From assembly GCA_030141605.1 (NCBI GenBank), contig JAQGDQ010000017.1, forward strand, positions 502,001 through 562,000: 60,000 bases of DNA. Reading direction: 5' to 3'. Numbering within the stretch: position 1 is the stretch's first letter; the number at the start of each line of letters is the position of its first letter. Positions 26,211 to 40,431 of the stretch are shown piece by piece. The notes beneath the pieces were generated by a model, which was not told where the DNA came from, did no database searches, and saw only the letters and a program-made list of their open reading frames with translations. The position numbers were made by a program, and so were the translations under genes. Source of the DNA: Tubiluchus corallicola (Eukaryota; Priapulida; Priapulimorpha; Priapulimorphida; Tubiluchidae).

Positions 26211-27686
26211 CGCACGGCGGTCTGGCAAACTGATTGAAGTGTTTGCGAGGAAGAGGAGAATAGTGGTTTATATGACACCTCCGCGGGGACGGGAATTGCA
26301 TCGATTTGTAGGCATTAAAAATGAAAGCTCCAAAATAAGCGGGTTGCATGTTTCAATGTTTAGCACACGAGGAAAGTATCTGACGCCTTGGGAGAGAACA
26401 GTAGAAATGCTAAATAGGTTTTCATTCGGAACTGGTGCTGACAAGCTGTCAGGCACAGCAGTATCTAATATTTATTTGACAAGCTGCTGTGTTTACCTGT
26501 TTTGCATAATGTCTTTTGTTTCAAAATATTGCCTACCTACCCACTGATTGTAATAAACGTAATGAATATATAAAACCTATTAAAAATGAAAACTCTAAGA
26601 ATCTAAAATAGGTAGATTTTATTGTTTGGTGCAGAAAAACTGTTTGGTGAGAACCAAGTACTGCAGGATTTTTGAGACGAAACGCAAGTGACATTCAGTA
26701 GTCACAATAATGATACCTATTGTACTAAACACAGTTCATCACAGATTAGCTAAGCAAAAACTGTACGATATGTCACTGATTTCATTGTGAGGTAGGAAGC
26801 AGCAACTGTGCATGCTCTGCATTTAAAATCCAATCTTTTGAAGCTTAAGCTGGAACCACGAACCACTGAAGTCGCGTTGAACTAAAAGACTTCTAACAAC
26901 GCCAAGTATGTTACGTCGTAACGTACGTCGTACATTGTACACGGGGGTTTCACAAAATTGTACGAGTTCGCACCATGATGGACTATTACTTCAATTACAT
27001 AACAACTTTATGGAACTAGCTCAATGAGGCCAAACGTTGAAGTTAAAAATGTTTATTTAAGGGCACAAATGTCTACCATCTCATTGAAAAAAGACAGTCA
27101 AACCCCCAGAAGACTTCCAAGCGCCAAGACTATATTAGCAGCAAGAAATGGGAAGAGAGACATGGCAAAGCATTTCGGAAGCAAGAGTCTTTTCCTCTAA
27201 TTACACTAGTTTAACAAGCGCCATGCCGTCTATTCATTTCTTGTGAGTTTTCTCTGAAGTCAACTAATTCAAAACAGCTGGCCAGATTCTGCCTACATGG
27301 TGCACAGGCCAAATAAGAGCTACATTTGCAACAATTAAAATTTGCAGCAATCTAATCACGTAAATAACAATAAAGTCCCACAGTTTCGATGAAATATTTT
27401 TTAATCAAATTCTTTAAAGCGTAAAAGTGAACTAAAGAGTAATTAAACATTTCTAATTAATGCATTTTTGTTTGTTAGTGTTGAAGATAAAAGACAAGAG
27501 TCCAATATGTTATTTGGCTCAACTACTTATCGAAAGTTCCTGAACGAGAAAGTAATTGAAGGAAAATAATGATACAAAATACTAGACTTGGAAGGGAAAT
27601 TGCGGACCAATTCTCTGTTACTAGAGTCACTAGGCTAAAATAACCAAAACAACAACAATAGTGATGTTAAATAATCTCAGTGTCTT

Positions 27687-27704
27687 ATATATATATATAT
27701 ATAT
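27687..27704. repeat. (TA)n microsatellite
   Basis: About nine TA units, between two copies of the word gtcttatat. Confidence 0.95.
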
Positions 27705-28073
27705 TGTCTTATATGTCTCAGATACTTGCTTCTAAAGTTAGCCAATGGCTTGCTTTAAGAGATGTGGCATAAACCAGCGTTGCAATGTTAAATCCGTAAC
27801 GCCTCTACAGCCAATACACTCAACCACCCTGTTCTAGTCCCCCTATATTTACACGTCCAGCAATAAAACAATATTGAACCAACTGCCAAGACTTTCGCAT
27901 CCTAATTAAACAAAAAGTTCCATTTCTGACCACAGTGGAAAAAAGTTTGCCCAGCAATTTAACTGTTTACACACTTCAGTAGAAGAAAAAACAAACTTCA
28001 GTGATCACAGCCAAGTGACCTAGACTTTGGACAGATGCTAACAAGGTATTTCGGAATGACATGGAAAGGATAT

Positions 28074-28608
28074 TTAAAGGAAAGGACAAGTCACTCAGTA
28101 TGTTGTGTTTATTTTACAGTTATCACTTGAACTTAGAAAAATATACTAAAGAAATTTACAAAGAACTATCTATAAGGCATAAATTTAAAATATACGATCT
28201 TTGAATAGATCATTTGAGGCGTGGTGGTTGCCGCTGTTCACTCATGATGTAACTGGGAGACTTCGCGACTTTTCGAAAGCGCTGCTTAAACTAATTTAAA
28301 CTTCTGCAGCTTACATAGCTTCCACGTAAAAATATTGAAAAATTAGCTATCTATTTTTTTCTTGTAAAAACTTATTACACTTTTGACGAAGATTGACAGT
28401 GCGCCACTTCTCTCCAGGACGAATGACGTCGTTGGAAGAAGAATGGGCATTGAAAATGGGAGCGCCGAAGCACGAAGTGGACGCGACTTTAAAGTGATTT
28501 TATTAATTACACGAGGCGCTTATTACACTTTTATTACTAAATACTTCTAACATTTTTCGCGAAATTGAAATAAGCCTAACTTCCTAGAAGGCGTGGCCTT
28601 TCCTTTAA
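28074..28608 (-). mobile_element. TTAA-bounded MITE, copy B
   Basis: A 535-bp element between TTAA at 28074-28077 and 28605-28608, oriented opposite to copy A. Ends on the + strand are AGGAAAGGACAAGTCACTC and the complement of AGGAAAGGCCACGCCTTC. Having two independent insertions, each ending exactly at TTAA, fixes the element's limits. A 119-codon minus-strand frame begins outside and runs into it by chance. It lies in the 6.2-kb prickle intron. Confidence 0.82.
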
Positions 28609-30065
28609 AGTTCATATTATCCAGTCCTAAATAATTCTTAAAGGCCACGAAAGGAATTTCAGTAAGGCATTCATCGTGTCTTCCTAAAACAAACGGGTAT
28701 TCGCGGCTCTGACTACCAAGCTCATTCGTAGGGTATGAAGGGGAAGATGGATCTCTAGTCTTCAAGAAAGGGAAACTGTGACGACTAAGTGACCAATGAA
28801 TTCGTTTAAAAGTGAAAATAGTTTTTAGTGACAAGATTCCGCAATTGACAGCCAAAGTCTTTCCCTTGTGTGGTACAAGTTCCATTACCATTATAATATT
28901 ATCCAATTTATTGCTTAAGTAGGGAGGTGCAGTGGTACTTTAGCCAGACTTCCAAAATGATCAAAAGATGCGTGCATAACTCAATAGAAAGTGAACAATG
29001 AAAAGGTTGTATAACAGAATAAAATGGAAAAGCTAACCATTCTTCAGTTAAACCTCAAAGCGAACTATGTACAATGAGCGTACCATCTCCTTTGATCTAC
29101 CTAATTCGTTTACGTCAAGAGAATTTACCTCAAGAAACCATTGTTAACCACATGAATAAGGTTTTTACCTAATACTCTGACATTGTAGATTTGCTAAAAC
29201 ACCGAATTCGACTTTGGTCGATAAAATTTGGACATGCCAAAGGACAGTTTAATGGACACTTGCAAGCTAAATGGTATGGATAAGTTCATCAGGTTCTATT
29301 ATACTGAGTACTCTGCAACCCAACTTTTACCATTCACAGCATTTTACCATGATGGTTCTACCAGGTTCATTTGTCTCTTGTAGTTCAGGACAACATTTAT
29401 GGGTAAATCAGCAAATTAGTGGGCATGCAAAGAACACACAGAAGATTTTTTGGGACATACTTTAAAACTGTCTTTTTGTTCCTTGTGATACCCGTATAAA
29501 GTGACATTGGAGGCTCTTGGAGGCTTGCAGCTCCAATGTGCGATTTTTCTGAGAAAAGGGTTATCAAAAGTGGATGTAAGACCTATTAGAAAAGATTGTC
29601 TGATGAAAATGTCTTTTGTGTTTCACGTCTTTTTATTTAAATTTTTACAACATTTAAAACAGCTCGTTTGCTTTAATTAAAGCCCCAAGCCCTCGCAGTC
29701 AAAGTAGTGGTACAAAAATGATTACCTCATGGCATTAGTCAGTTTCTGAATGTAAAGTATTTGTTTCAAAGGTTTACGATTAGACCACAAGTCTAAGATA
29801 GCCTTAGGTTTGGAGGCTCCAAAGGACGAGTTCTACTGAGCTGACAGAGCTTTTACCACAAACATACCCTTAAATCACCAGGGGCAAGCAACGAAGCGCT
29901 GAGGCCATTTTACAACAATTATATTTATGATAGGCTAACAAAAAACTGACTATCATAAAATGACCAATATAATGTATGTCATCGGACGTAAATCTTTAGG
30001 CAATATAACGCAAATTTTACAATACTTAATAAAAATAAAAATGATAAATTCTTAATACGGCTTAC

Positions 30066-30145
30066 CTCCAGAAATGTGGCGCGAACCCGGGACAGGCCTC
30101 ACCACACTTGGTGCAAGGCTTTCCCCTGTCCATGCTGAATGGATC
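30066..30145 (-). CDS. prickle: prickle exon: N-terminal Cys motif of the long isoform
   Basis: Most 5' exon recognised. The acceptor tttcag follows a T-rich tract and the donor is GAG|gtaag. The frame reads 26 codons plus two bases, including GKPCTKCGEACPGFAPHFW. The last AG joins the G of the next exon to make Arg, continuing as KICRHCKC. This CxxC...CPGF...WRKIC.HCKC block precedes PET in long prickle isoforms and in testin relatives. The frame is open at the acceptor (DPFSM), so an upstream exon is possible. The in-frame Met at residue 5 could instead be a start if transcription began nearby. The identity is clear; the true 5' end is not. Confidence 0.9.
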
Positions 30146-30292
30146 CTGAAACATAACAAAACACTAATCAAAATGAGCTACAAGTGACTGACACAAAACT
30201 GAAAATCTTACGCATTTATTTTAGTTTTTAACAGGGTTTTGCAGTGGAGCACTGAAACGACGCATTTTTATACTGTGTGACTCTTTTATCAA

Positions 30293-30352
30293 TATACAAA
30301 GCCGGATTATCCTGTAGGCTAGCATGGGCTGTAGCCTAGGCCCTTCAAGCTT
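30293..30352. mobile_element. possible fragment of a GCCGGAT-type repeat end
   Basis: agccggattatcctgtaggc is followed by a small hairpin (taggcta and tagcctaggccc). This resembles the end of a widespread non-autonomous hAT repeat as I remember it. No partner end was confirmed; a ggccccgtcagatgggcccc stretch near 30592-30611 is the only candidate. Confidence 0.28.
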
Positions 30353-33300
30353 TGGTAACATCAAACTATTTGGTAAAAAAATCAGTTTCTTCACTACGGT
30401 CGTGCTGAAATATGTGCTAATTTTGTTTGCAATAAATAGTACTAGCAATTTTTCTTAAGGAATATTTTTATTGACAGCTATTCTAATTTATTCAAAGAAT
30501 ATGCAATAAGTTTACTTCAAGTATGTAAATGTCGCTAAAATATATCACGAGTAAAACATTTTCAAGACAGGTGTAGGCGAGTAAGAGGGTGGCCCCGTCA
30601 GATGGGCCCCATTATTTCATTAGTCTTTTTTATTGATGCACACTTGTTAAACTGACCTGCCTAAGAATGAATACTGGGTCCTCGTAAAGTGGTTGTGAGC
30701 CAATCAGTCCACACCAGACAGGCATTATGACCAATCAAGTTTTGTGACCAATTGTAAAAGTCACGTACAACAATAAACAAAACATCATCGAAACTCACAG
30801 GTTGAGTGGTAATGAAATTTTTACAATCGATATGTCGATTATTTCAATTACTTTTCATTACAAATCGAATTTTTCATAGATCACTGAATATTGCAGTCGA
30901 ACTAGTTCTGTGAAACGTCACAATCTGTTGAAGACATATTCACACAGCAGAAGTTGCACGGGCTGTCAAAAAGCGACTTCACAACACGAGGTACACCTAA
31001 AAATGAAACAGTTTCTCGGATTTTTCAACTAATGAAGGAAAATAGCCGCAGTCTTTCTTCTCAAAAGAAAAGTCAGCATTCACGTCAAAACCCTGCGCAG
31101 TTACCTGATACTGTGCCAACCGACAGCACAGCGGCAGGCCTTTCAAAGCCTAGTCGAAGATTAGTTTGGAAATCATCGCCCTATTATTAACATATTTTAA
31201 AATAACACCGCCAGCTGAACAGAGTACAGCACTGAACAGAGAAATACACAAGTAAGGTCCTTAGTGTTCCCCAAGGCACTCAAAGAGACAAGACGTTGTC
31301 AAGGAGTGATGGTCAGCTAATCAGTCAACCGAAATCCATTTCCTCCATGGAATAACAAAAAGTGTATCAAAGTATAATAATCTTATTTAAATGGACTTAT
31401 CGCATGTACGCCATAATTAAATGTTTTTTGGATTGGCCGAATCAATGTCCAAATTTATCATTTAAATTGGTAATTAGCAGTGACAGGTGTGCAATTAATT
31501 TATAATTACCTGCAACACACAACGTTACAACATTATTAGGTGCTACGCCGCGACCCAGATGAAAACAACAACAACAATGAACTCATCTGTCATGTGTATG
31601 GTGGCAGTCCTCAATAAATTATAATGGATTACTGTATGTCCATTGCGGGTCATTTTGATAAGGTCGTTTCTCATTTTAAGGACAGGTTGACCGGCCATGG
31701 AACTTTTCGTGTCGTCAACAGCGACTAAAGAATACGAAAAGGTAAAAGAAGTTTATTAAGAACCGTCTTGATCTAGTTAAAAATTAACAACCGTATTGGC
31801 AAATCAGACAGTGACGCCTATTTCAGTGTAGGTGGTAATTAAGTACAAGGTAGTCCGCGTAAAAGAGGAGCTTGTTTTCAGTGGTTTGTGGTTGGCCAAA
31901 AGGAATGCATAAATATGAGCTCGAAACAATACAAGAGCAGGTACAAGCATTGCAAATCTACTTTTACTTTTATCCTGACCTATATCTTGTAGTATGATCG
32001 GAACTTGGAATAATGACATCTCGAGCATGCTGACAAAGAATGATGTTCTTCCGCGGGCACTAGGACCTATGTAACTGATTATTATCAGGTGATCACCAAT
32101 AAAGACAGAAAAGAATTTGATAGAGGCGACATTCTTGTTCCAGCGACATCAGGTAATTCGCAGATGCATGGTCAAGGTAATGACTAGCAGCCATAACTAA
32201 AAATGCATTTTATGTTGTTTGGAGGTGTGGCACTGTGGCACGCTTCTTTTAATTTTCTGTATTTTGATTACACTTTGTAGAAGTTTTAAAAAACTTCCGC
32301 GGGCGAAGAAAAAGCGGCCAACTATTTTCTAAGGCCTTAGAACACAGGTCTATACAGGGCCAACTTTTTTCTAACAATGCTGTTGCTGCTGCCGCTGTCA
32401 TTATAGTTGTCGTTCTTCTTTTGGGCAAATGTTGAACCATACATTCTATGACTGAACTGCGATGACATTTTATGTAATATCAGACTTTTTCGATGGCGGC
32501 GCTGGATTTTGGATGTGATATTCGATAAGGGCCAAGTAGCAAGCACAGAAAAACTGCAGGTTGTGGGTATTGATCATGATAACACTTCAGCAATTCAAGA
32601 ACATACATTTGTAATCACCCTAGCCTAAGTTTCACTCGCAAATACATTCAGATAACTTTTTTGAAGATTAGACAATCTCGCCTTTAGTGTACATCACCAC
32701 CATCCATCAAAGAAACGCGGTAGTGCACGCCAAACTGTCCAGCTGTTCTTTTCCAGCCCTTTATTCATTATATTGTTATTTACCGAAGACTTTTGTTGTT
32801 TACAGAAACCGCCAAGCAAAACAAGGAAGAAGAAAGCACGAGGCCTTATCAACGTTAAGCCCTAGGAAGAGCGCGTGAAGAGATAGCTGCCCTGCTAAAT
32901 GCTTAAAACAAGGAACTGATACGTATCAATGCCACTGATATCCTTAACACTGACACCAGTATCCTCAGCAAAAGAACAGACTCGTAAGCATTGCAGAAGA
33001 TTCTATCAGAGCCACGTTTTTAACTAAGTCATGAAACACCATCAACACAACACGGTTGAACCACAAGCAAATATCTAACTAGAATGCTCAATATTTAGCA
33101 ACACTAACCATGACCACTCCTGGCACATTTGAAAAACGATGTGTGTAATCGCGTCGACGTTTCACACCAAAAATCAAGCATTTTTTCTTTTTAACATGGG
33201 CGTGAAATCGACCTGGCGCATCAGCATTGGCTACAATCAGGCGATTCCATCAAATCAGTGCAAAAAATCGCCAAAAACCTGCAAGAAAAATTGCTCGGGG

Positions 33301-36300
33301 CATAAACAGCATCGTCCATTAGAGTCTAAATACGGGTTAGGCAACGAAGGGCTATGACAGCCTCATTGACAAACCATGTAAAATCTAATTACAATGGCGT
33401 CCATCTTTTTACTGCCGGGTACAATGGTAACACTATCTTCATAGAAGAAATGCGGTCTTTCAAGTTTTGGCAAGCTGGCGCTTCTGGGATTGACAGAAAT
33501 ATATTATATTCGATAAGCAAAAAGAAAGAACGAGTACGGTTATTATAGCGTGAAGAATGATGTGCGATTGTTGATCGAGTGTTTGCTCCAATCTCCGTGT
33601 TTGTTAATGATTGTCTTAATGCTTCCGTAAAGATTTATACATTCTCCAAGCTTGATACGCAATAAAGGAAATCTTAAGTTATATAAAGGACGGCGACACA
33701 TAAAACTAATGTATCTTTACTTAAGTTTATTAGCAGTCTGGCATGTTTAATAAAGAGACAACGATCTTTTCAGACAAAAATTGCAGGCAGAGAAGTGACC
33801 CATTGGTCAAATTACCTATTGAATACGAAATTACCATATGCAAAATCTTTTGGATATCAAGTCAAAATGACTGAAATCAATGGAAATAAAAGCGCTGATG
33901 GGAAGTCTAGCATTATGAAAAGGCCAAACGAATTTACCAACGTTTGTTCAACCAAGGAAATAATTTGGACTAAATACCATTGATAATTGGAACAAGCTTA
34001 AAAGAAAAAGGATAAACCGCTGGAAGAAATTAATAATTCAGGTTATACAATGTTAGTAAGATTAAAATTCAGCTTGTTGTGAGTGATACCAAGTAATTTA
34101 GGATGTTTTAAAATAGAATTTAGATATGTCTTGTGAAAACGGAGAAAAATGACGAAATGCTTGATTATATCAACAGATTTATGCAATACTCTTTATAATA
34201 ATAAATTTGTGCAGATTTAATAATTCGTGTTGTTCATTGAATTAATTTCCTGACAATAAATTTGGGATTATAACATTACCATTATTAATTAGTCAGGAAA
34301 TAACAGCAAACAAATAAATCTTGAAATCTGAACCCAGAAATGACAAGTCTACAATTATTGTAATTATACTTTACGCCAACTTACATAGTTTAGCCGAAAC
34401 CTGAAATTTCAAGTGGTAAAAAACAGTGCCGCTCATTAATTGTTTTGCATGTGCTCGTGGTCATACATGAAAATCATTGTTCGTGATGTGAATAACACAC
34501 ACAAATGGTGTGTCACTGGAAGTGACAAATCAGGGTCAACAAGCAGCTCAGACCATACTGTTCATACTCCACACATTCAACTAACTGTTTAAAAACCCTT
34601 GCAACTGAATCGTTCGTTAGCCGAAATTATAACTAACGACTTCTCCAGATCCAATTTTAAATTTCAAACGAAACTCGAGTTGTTTTGTTTTTCAGCGAGC
34701 AAGAAAGGAGACCATTGGGTTACAGGGCCAGAATGGGTAACAATAACTTCAGGGGAGGGATAAAAACCATGTGAATACGGCTTTAATTGAAAAGTTTGTT
34801 TTGGATTATGGGTGGTCTGCTAGCACACAATGAGGCGTTTGAACAGATGAAGTTATCTTTGAGAAGAAACGGGAATACACCTTAATCTTGTTAGTCAAGA
34901 AAATGTTATATCTTTAGAAAAAATGTCAGTCTTTTGTTTTGAAACATGGAGTTACATTTATTCAAACTCGGCTAAACACTCGTTCAACTAGTGAACAATG
35001 CATGCAAATTTGTAAGAGGAAAGCCGAGAACAGCAGCAATTTTGATTGATTAGCAGAGCTCTGCTTAACTCAACTAACTCCACTCCCGAGAAGATTGTTG
35101 ACGATGACCACGACAATGATGGAAGTGTAGAAGACAGACAGCAACGACGCTGATAACAACAATGACGACGGTATGGATTAAGCAGGCGGGACAGCTTTTC
35201 AGCGCAGCACGTTTCGCGAAGCTCATTCACAGTCGCAATCAAAATTTAAATTGCACGCCACTCTGCCTAGATAACACAAAAAATAATAAAAATTGAATTC
35301 TAAAGAAGAGAAGATCCACAGAGCAACAATAATTACACAATGGCGACCTAAAGCGACACCACAAAAACACATGACAGCAGAACTTCCACACTTCCTAGCT
35401 ATGATTAAAAGCTGTCAGTAAAGCGTCCACGGTTATAGGTCCATCGACCCTATACCAGTAGTTCAATCATTTATAACACGCATATATTCTATAAAACACC
35501 GATTGTGTGAGATGTTTTTCATTATAAAAATGAATTTACTGCCTGCTTATAAAACTGCTTGCTCGGTTAGGTATTTCTCAAAATCTGGTTGACAAAGTGG
35601 CTGTTATGTTGTTAATAAATTGTATTACCGAAGAACCCATGCTATAAAACTTTAGCAAACAAAGCCTCTACAGGTGACCTAGCTTAGACAATAGAATTAA
35701 ACTTTCTTTCAACACTTTGTCAGTCCACAAAACTGTGTTATTGTTTTTATGGCGCAATACACGGTCTACGAGATATCAAATTTCTGAAAAGCCTCACGTT
35801 CAGAGTAGGCTAATCTTGTGGTAGTTCGGATTCAAACATTTCAAGGTGTTTCGAAACTGTTTAATAAGAAACACATGATTAATATGCATGACACTTGAAG
35901 AAAAATCAAATTTAAGCTTTTTGCACTGTGACTCAGCTGTTACCATGGTTACTTCATGGTCAAAATTTTTCAAGCAGTGTATTTAGTCTAGTTGAGTCAC
36001 ACAACCTGCTACATTTTGTGTGAAAAATCACCACTAATTACATGTTTAGTAGCAAGCAATTTTACGAATGTCCAAAAAGGAGCAAAACTTTGAAAGCTGA
36101 ATAACAGCAAACAGGTTTCGAGAATTTGGCAAGTTGCGTGCCCTGCAGTGTTAAAATAATGACAGGAGAATTAATTTTCTAATTTTCATCTCTAAGGTAA
36201 ATGACATCACTGTTTTCAAGTTTTGAGTCTTTCCCGAAGCAGTTGCAATACATATATAATAGAGAGCAGACAGCCAACGTGTTATACGTATCTATACCGT

Positions 36301-38799
36301 TTCAAAAGAATAGCAGTTTTATCAGAAAATCAGAAATATTCCTGAGCGCCCTACATACTTTTTGACGCATGGTAAAAAATTTGAGGAAAACTTGTATCCG
36401 CCACGTGCATTGTCATAGTGTGCTCTGAGTTTCCCAGTGGCAAACACTTTTTTGATTTTTAAGATTCTTTTTTAAAAAATTTCACTTTCAGCTAATTCTT
36501 AAATGGGACAAGAAGGACTTTTTTACTGGAACCCTGTTGCTATTGTCACGATAGTAACGATAGAAATGAGGTGTAAAATCAGCTTGTTATGACGTTACAT
36601 GAGTTCAATATACTCACTAACTGAAGTTCAATATAGTGTACCATATCGATCACATATTAGTCTCTCGCTATTAACCGTGTAGTTTTTAAACAAGGTGCAG
36701 CCCTTCGTTATTACTCAGAACAGAGTGAGTTAGTTAGTAAATACAAAAGTGCAAGCGTAAAAAATCGAAACCGAATCCGGTAAATAACTAAAGAAAAATG
36801 GCTAAAAAGGCACAACTAATTTGAAATCACAGCCCAAAATTAGGCTCTCTGTGGTTCAATACTAGTTTTTTTATTATACTACCTTTCTAGCCAGATACAC
36901 TGCTATTAAAAGCAAGCAGTCAACATCTACATTTACAAAACATACAGTAATAAGCAGCAATGTGTAAAATATTCAAAATGATCGTGTACACGTAGATTAC
37001 AACCGGATTAGATTCGCAAATCCGGATTTCGGTCTCGGTTGTGCCGGATCATGAACCGTGTTGTTTTACATTGTAAGTTGATGTAACGCATTGCTACAAA
37101 GCGACAAAGGACAAGGAACTGTGGTCATATAAGCTCTTCAGTTATTTAAGAGCATCATTGAGCCATCAAGGAATGCATGAATTTATCGAAGTGTTAAACA
37201 AGGCGACTAAGTGGCATTAAAAAGACTTGTCCGCTTCATTAAAGTCCAAGTATTTTTTATTCAGTTCAATTCTATTTATTTCGCAGGACAAACAAGAAGT
37301 GCTTATACATCACAAAATACATAAATTAATATTAATTCTTAAAGCAAGTACGAATACAAAGATTTATTTTAGCGCAGGAGACCTAGGAAGCAAGGTTTAC
37401 AACAGGCCAACCGAATTAGTAATGAAAAAATATTTATTAATAACATATTACTGATAATTTGAAAAAATTATAATAGATGTTAGTAATAATTCATAATTAC
37501 GATATAAACTGAACGGTACAAGAAATGATAAATGTTTTAACATATTCATTAGGCATTTGTGGAGAAGGCAACACTTGATTAGACCATATCAAGATGTGCA
37601 CTAGAAATATATACAGATGAGAACTAAAATTTGCCCAAGAAGGCAACTTATTGAAAATGCAAACAAAAGTCGAGATAAAGTAATCAGTTAAATGTGCTTT
37701 ATATAGTTTTTTAAAGATAGACAGTGAGTTGACATCTTTAAAGCTGCAGCAATTTAATTTCATACATAAGGGTCATTATATTTGATCGAAAATATTCCTA
37801 GATTTGTGTTGCGATGTATACAGTGTCAGTTAAGTCTATATCGTGTATTATAATTGTGTAATTGAACATTCAAGCTAAAATTATAATCATTAAATAAGAG
37901 TGGCAATAATTAATGAGTGAATTTGTACATGGAAATTGCGGTTTGGATTTTATTGATGTCAGAAATATTTAGAACGTTTAGTCGTTTTGTTTAGTTTAGT
38001 TTAATTTACAAATAGAAACTTGCGAATGAGAAAATTTAGTAAGATTTAGGAAGTAATAATAACAACTGAAGCAAAAGTAGATCCATCAAAAAGGTAAATA
38101 GTTTCTTTAATTACAATGGCAATAACACAGACATATTTCTGGAAATGTGTCCTAATAGAAGCGGGCCATAAACAAAACAAATCAAAACCTGGTTAAAGTT
38201 TAATGCAACACAATTGCATCACGTGATAAAACTGTCATACGAAACGTCATCAATCAAATCAGAGGCCAACCATAAAATGATGCACTTAGAACAAAAATTT
38301 GAAACAGCTCAGCCCACATTTATAGTGTAAATTAATTATTGGCAACACTCCTGATGAACTCAACCTTTATAAAAGCAAATCCCAGTGCACCACATACAAT
38401 CCTGCTAATGATTTTGAATAAAAAACAGGAAAGAAACTTTTCAGCAGTTTCCAACTATCGTTCACAAATACTGAAAAAAGGGCAGTGAGGTAAACTAATA
38501 GAGCTCTTAGGTAAGCTACTGAAATAACGTTGCGTAATAAACAATCAACACGCAAGCAAACAAACAAACAAAAACAAAGAAACAAGTAAACAAAATAAAA
38601 AGCACTGTAGCCTAGCGAATGAATATATATAAACAAAATAATGACCACATGAACAAACAAGCAAAAATACAAAACGAGAAATGCAGCAATTTTCTGACAG
38701 CAATATCAATCGTGCACATATCATCTACAAAACAGACGCTGATAACCCTTCACTCCTCGCTTAAAATGGGAGACGCCAACCCGATGCGGAAATTACTCC

Positions 38800-39045
38800 C
38801 TCATTAGTCAGCGCCATTAATATCTGTTTGTGAATAATTACTGTGAACCTGCAAGTAATTCACTGATTATCATGGCAAGTGCAGCCTAGCCAGATTTAAT
38901 TTCCCACTTTTCTGCCCAAAAATTAGGCGTACAGTTAATTAGCATTCAGAAGAGATGAAGCCAACTCAAATTGGACACTAGGGGACGCGATTAATTGGCT
39001 CTACCTGTCAAAATGAATTTTAATTATCTCCAGAAGAAAAATTAC
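38800..39045. promoter_or_regulatory. TAAT-rich block, candidate conserved non-coding element
   Basis: About ten TAAT/ATTA cores (ccattaatatctg, aataattac, gttaattagc, gattaattggc, ttttaattatc) with an E-box-like cacctgt complement (acctgtca). No frame or repeat accounts for it. The enrichment over base composition is modest. Confidence 0.22.
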
Positions 39046-40375
39046 GAGCCATCAATTTGTGTAAACGGAGATGCCAAACGTAATGTTCATAACAACGCTG
39101 AGAAATGGGATTGCTGCTAGTACAGGTTTTGTGAAATACTGATTTTTTGGCACGTATCGATTTTTGCGAGTAAAATAATCAAATCGGAACACAAGTTCCA
39201 ATTTCAGTACATCTCTAAAGCGGAGTCTGACACTAGAAGTAATATGAGACTCTGCTGCTTTACAAACGGATCTCTAGGTGTTTTTAAATTAACTTCGATG
39301 TAATGTTCCTGATTTTACCAGTGCATTTGTAGACTGTACAGTATGATGTAAAGAATTTTTTTTAAATCAATATTCACATTTTGTACACTTTTACTCTTTT
39401 AGTCAGTACGTCAACTTTTACTAGCAGTGACTGCCTTGAAATTTCGATTATTAATAGACAGATGAAATAATGGACATATTTAGTTTGTTTTTACTTCGCC
39501 GTCTTTTATCACTCTCAGTAATCTAATCATTTTTAATATAATGTAAAGTATGTATTATACTGCAGAAAGTGTGCAATTGTGTATATGGAAATAAACCTAT
39601 AAATAAATTAATAAACTTATGAAAGCCTGGCAAGGGAAGATGACACACCACATTAGAAAAGAAAGGGTGCTGCGTCATAGTACATATATACAACTATCGT
39701 CAGGCAACACGCAACAGTGTTGCCTGATATGAAGCGCTGTCTAATGTGAAGCTTATGCTAACCTGCTGACGACATTGGTTTGATTTCATTAAGCTAAACG
39801 AGGAAATAGTTCTCCCGCTTTGATGATATTTTTGCACCTGTCCAAGTATCCAGGTGAGAAATGATGAATCACTTGATATCATCAATGTGCTCAACAAGCC
39901 AACAGCTGTATAAATTTCGAATAATATCATTATGGATAGGCTGTAGTTGTGCTGATAAAGCACGATTAACGCTTAAGTTCTTGTAATAACTATACATAGG
40001 TGGTACGACTGTTTGATCAGTTGCTGTCATGCCTAGAAAATTCTTGGATCTCAGTAATTCACCCAAAAAACCAGAACAAGCATTGATTCAATCTACGTTT
40101 ACTTAATGTACCTAGTAAGAGAATGACTTCTGTCGTTCAGTGCAAACCATAGTAGATAAACCAGATAAATGCATTAACTGGTGACTACCTTCTTTGATTT
40201 CCCAATGAGAAATCCATGATTCGGCTTATGAACTACAATGGGGACATACGTTTTGTCTAAGAGGCTTCCATCTACATTACAGAAATTTTATCACCATTAA
40301 CAGAAGCTGGTGGCCTGGTGCGGTCTGGCTAAAATTTCATAGACTTAATCACGGTCCTTTATGCTGTTCCCACAG

Positions 40376-40431
40376 TCCAGGCGACACCGCCCATGCCCCA
40401 GCCTCCTACAATCCAGACGACACCGCCCATG
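40376..40431 (+). repeat. short direct repeat, period 36 bp
   Basis: tccaggcgacaccgcccatg and tccagacgacaccgcccatg, 36 bp apart, within unusually C-rich DNA. Confidence 0.85.

Larger units (their letters stand above)
23864..30065 (-). other. prickle: 6.2-kb prickle intron with repeats and putative regulatory DNA
   Basis: Separates the Cys-motif exon from the PET-start exon. It contains a foldback element with a telomere-like centre, the candidate alternative exon, a POU4-like homeodomain block, a TA microsatellite and one TTAA MITE. At 29498-29550 and 29811-29826 there are short palindromes around GGAGGCTCC-like cores. No other gene is recognised. Confidence 0.75.
22537..30145 (-). other. 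prickle: prickle gene, partial (four exons of the PET region)
   Basis: This is the span of the identified exons of a minus-strand prickle orthologue. Prickle is a cytoplasmic and cortical protein of the planar cell polarity pathway, with an N-terminal PET domain, three LIM domains and usually a C-terminal prenylation motif. The four exons join in frame (80, 184, 114 and 138 nt; phases 2, 0, 0, 0) into 172 codons. Order: Cys motif with C11, C14, C18, C30, C33 and C35; an acidic DDDSGC stretch at 67-72; the PET domain at about 70-165; and C170, the first zinc ligand of LIM1. I compared it from memory with vertebrate PRICKLE1-3, which share the same residue order and the exon break just after the first LIM1 Cys. 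The LIM domains, C-terminus and true start codon are not in view. Confidence 0.93.

Noticed and set aside
28547-28906. 119-codon minus-strand open frame
   Set aside because: Its end lies in the TTAA MITE and the rest matches nothing known.
39700-40066. Two adjacent minus-strand frames considered as a broken gene
   Set aside because: No recognisable protein and no evidence that they belong together.
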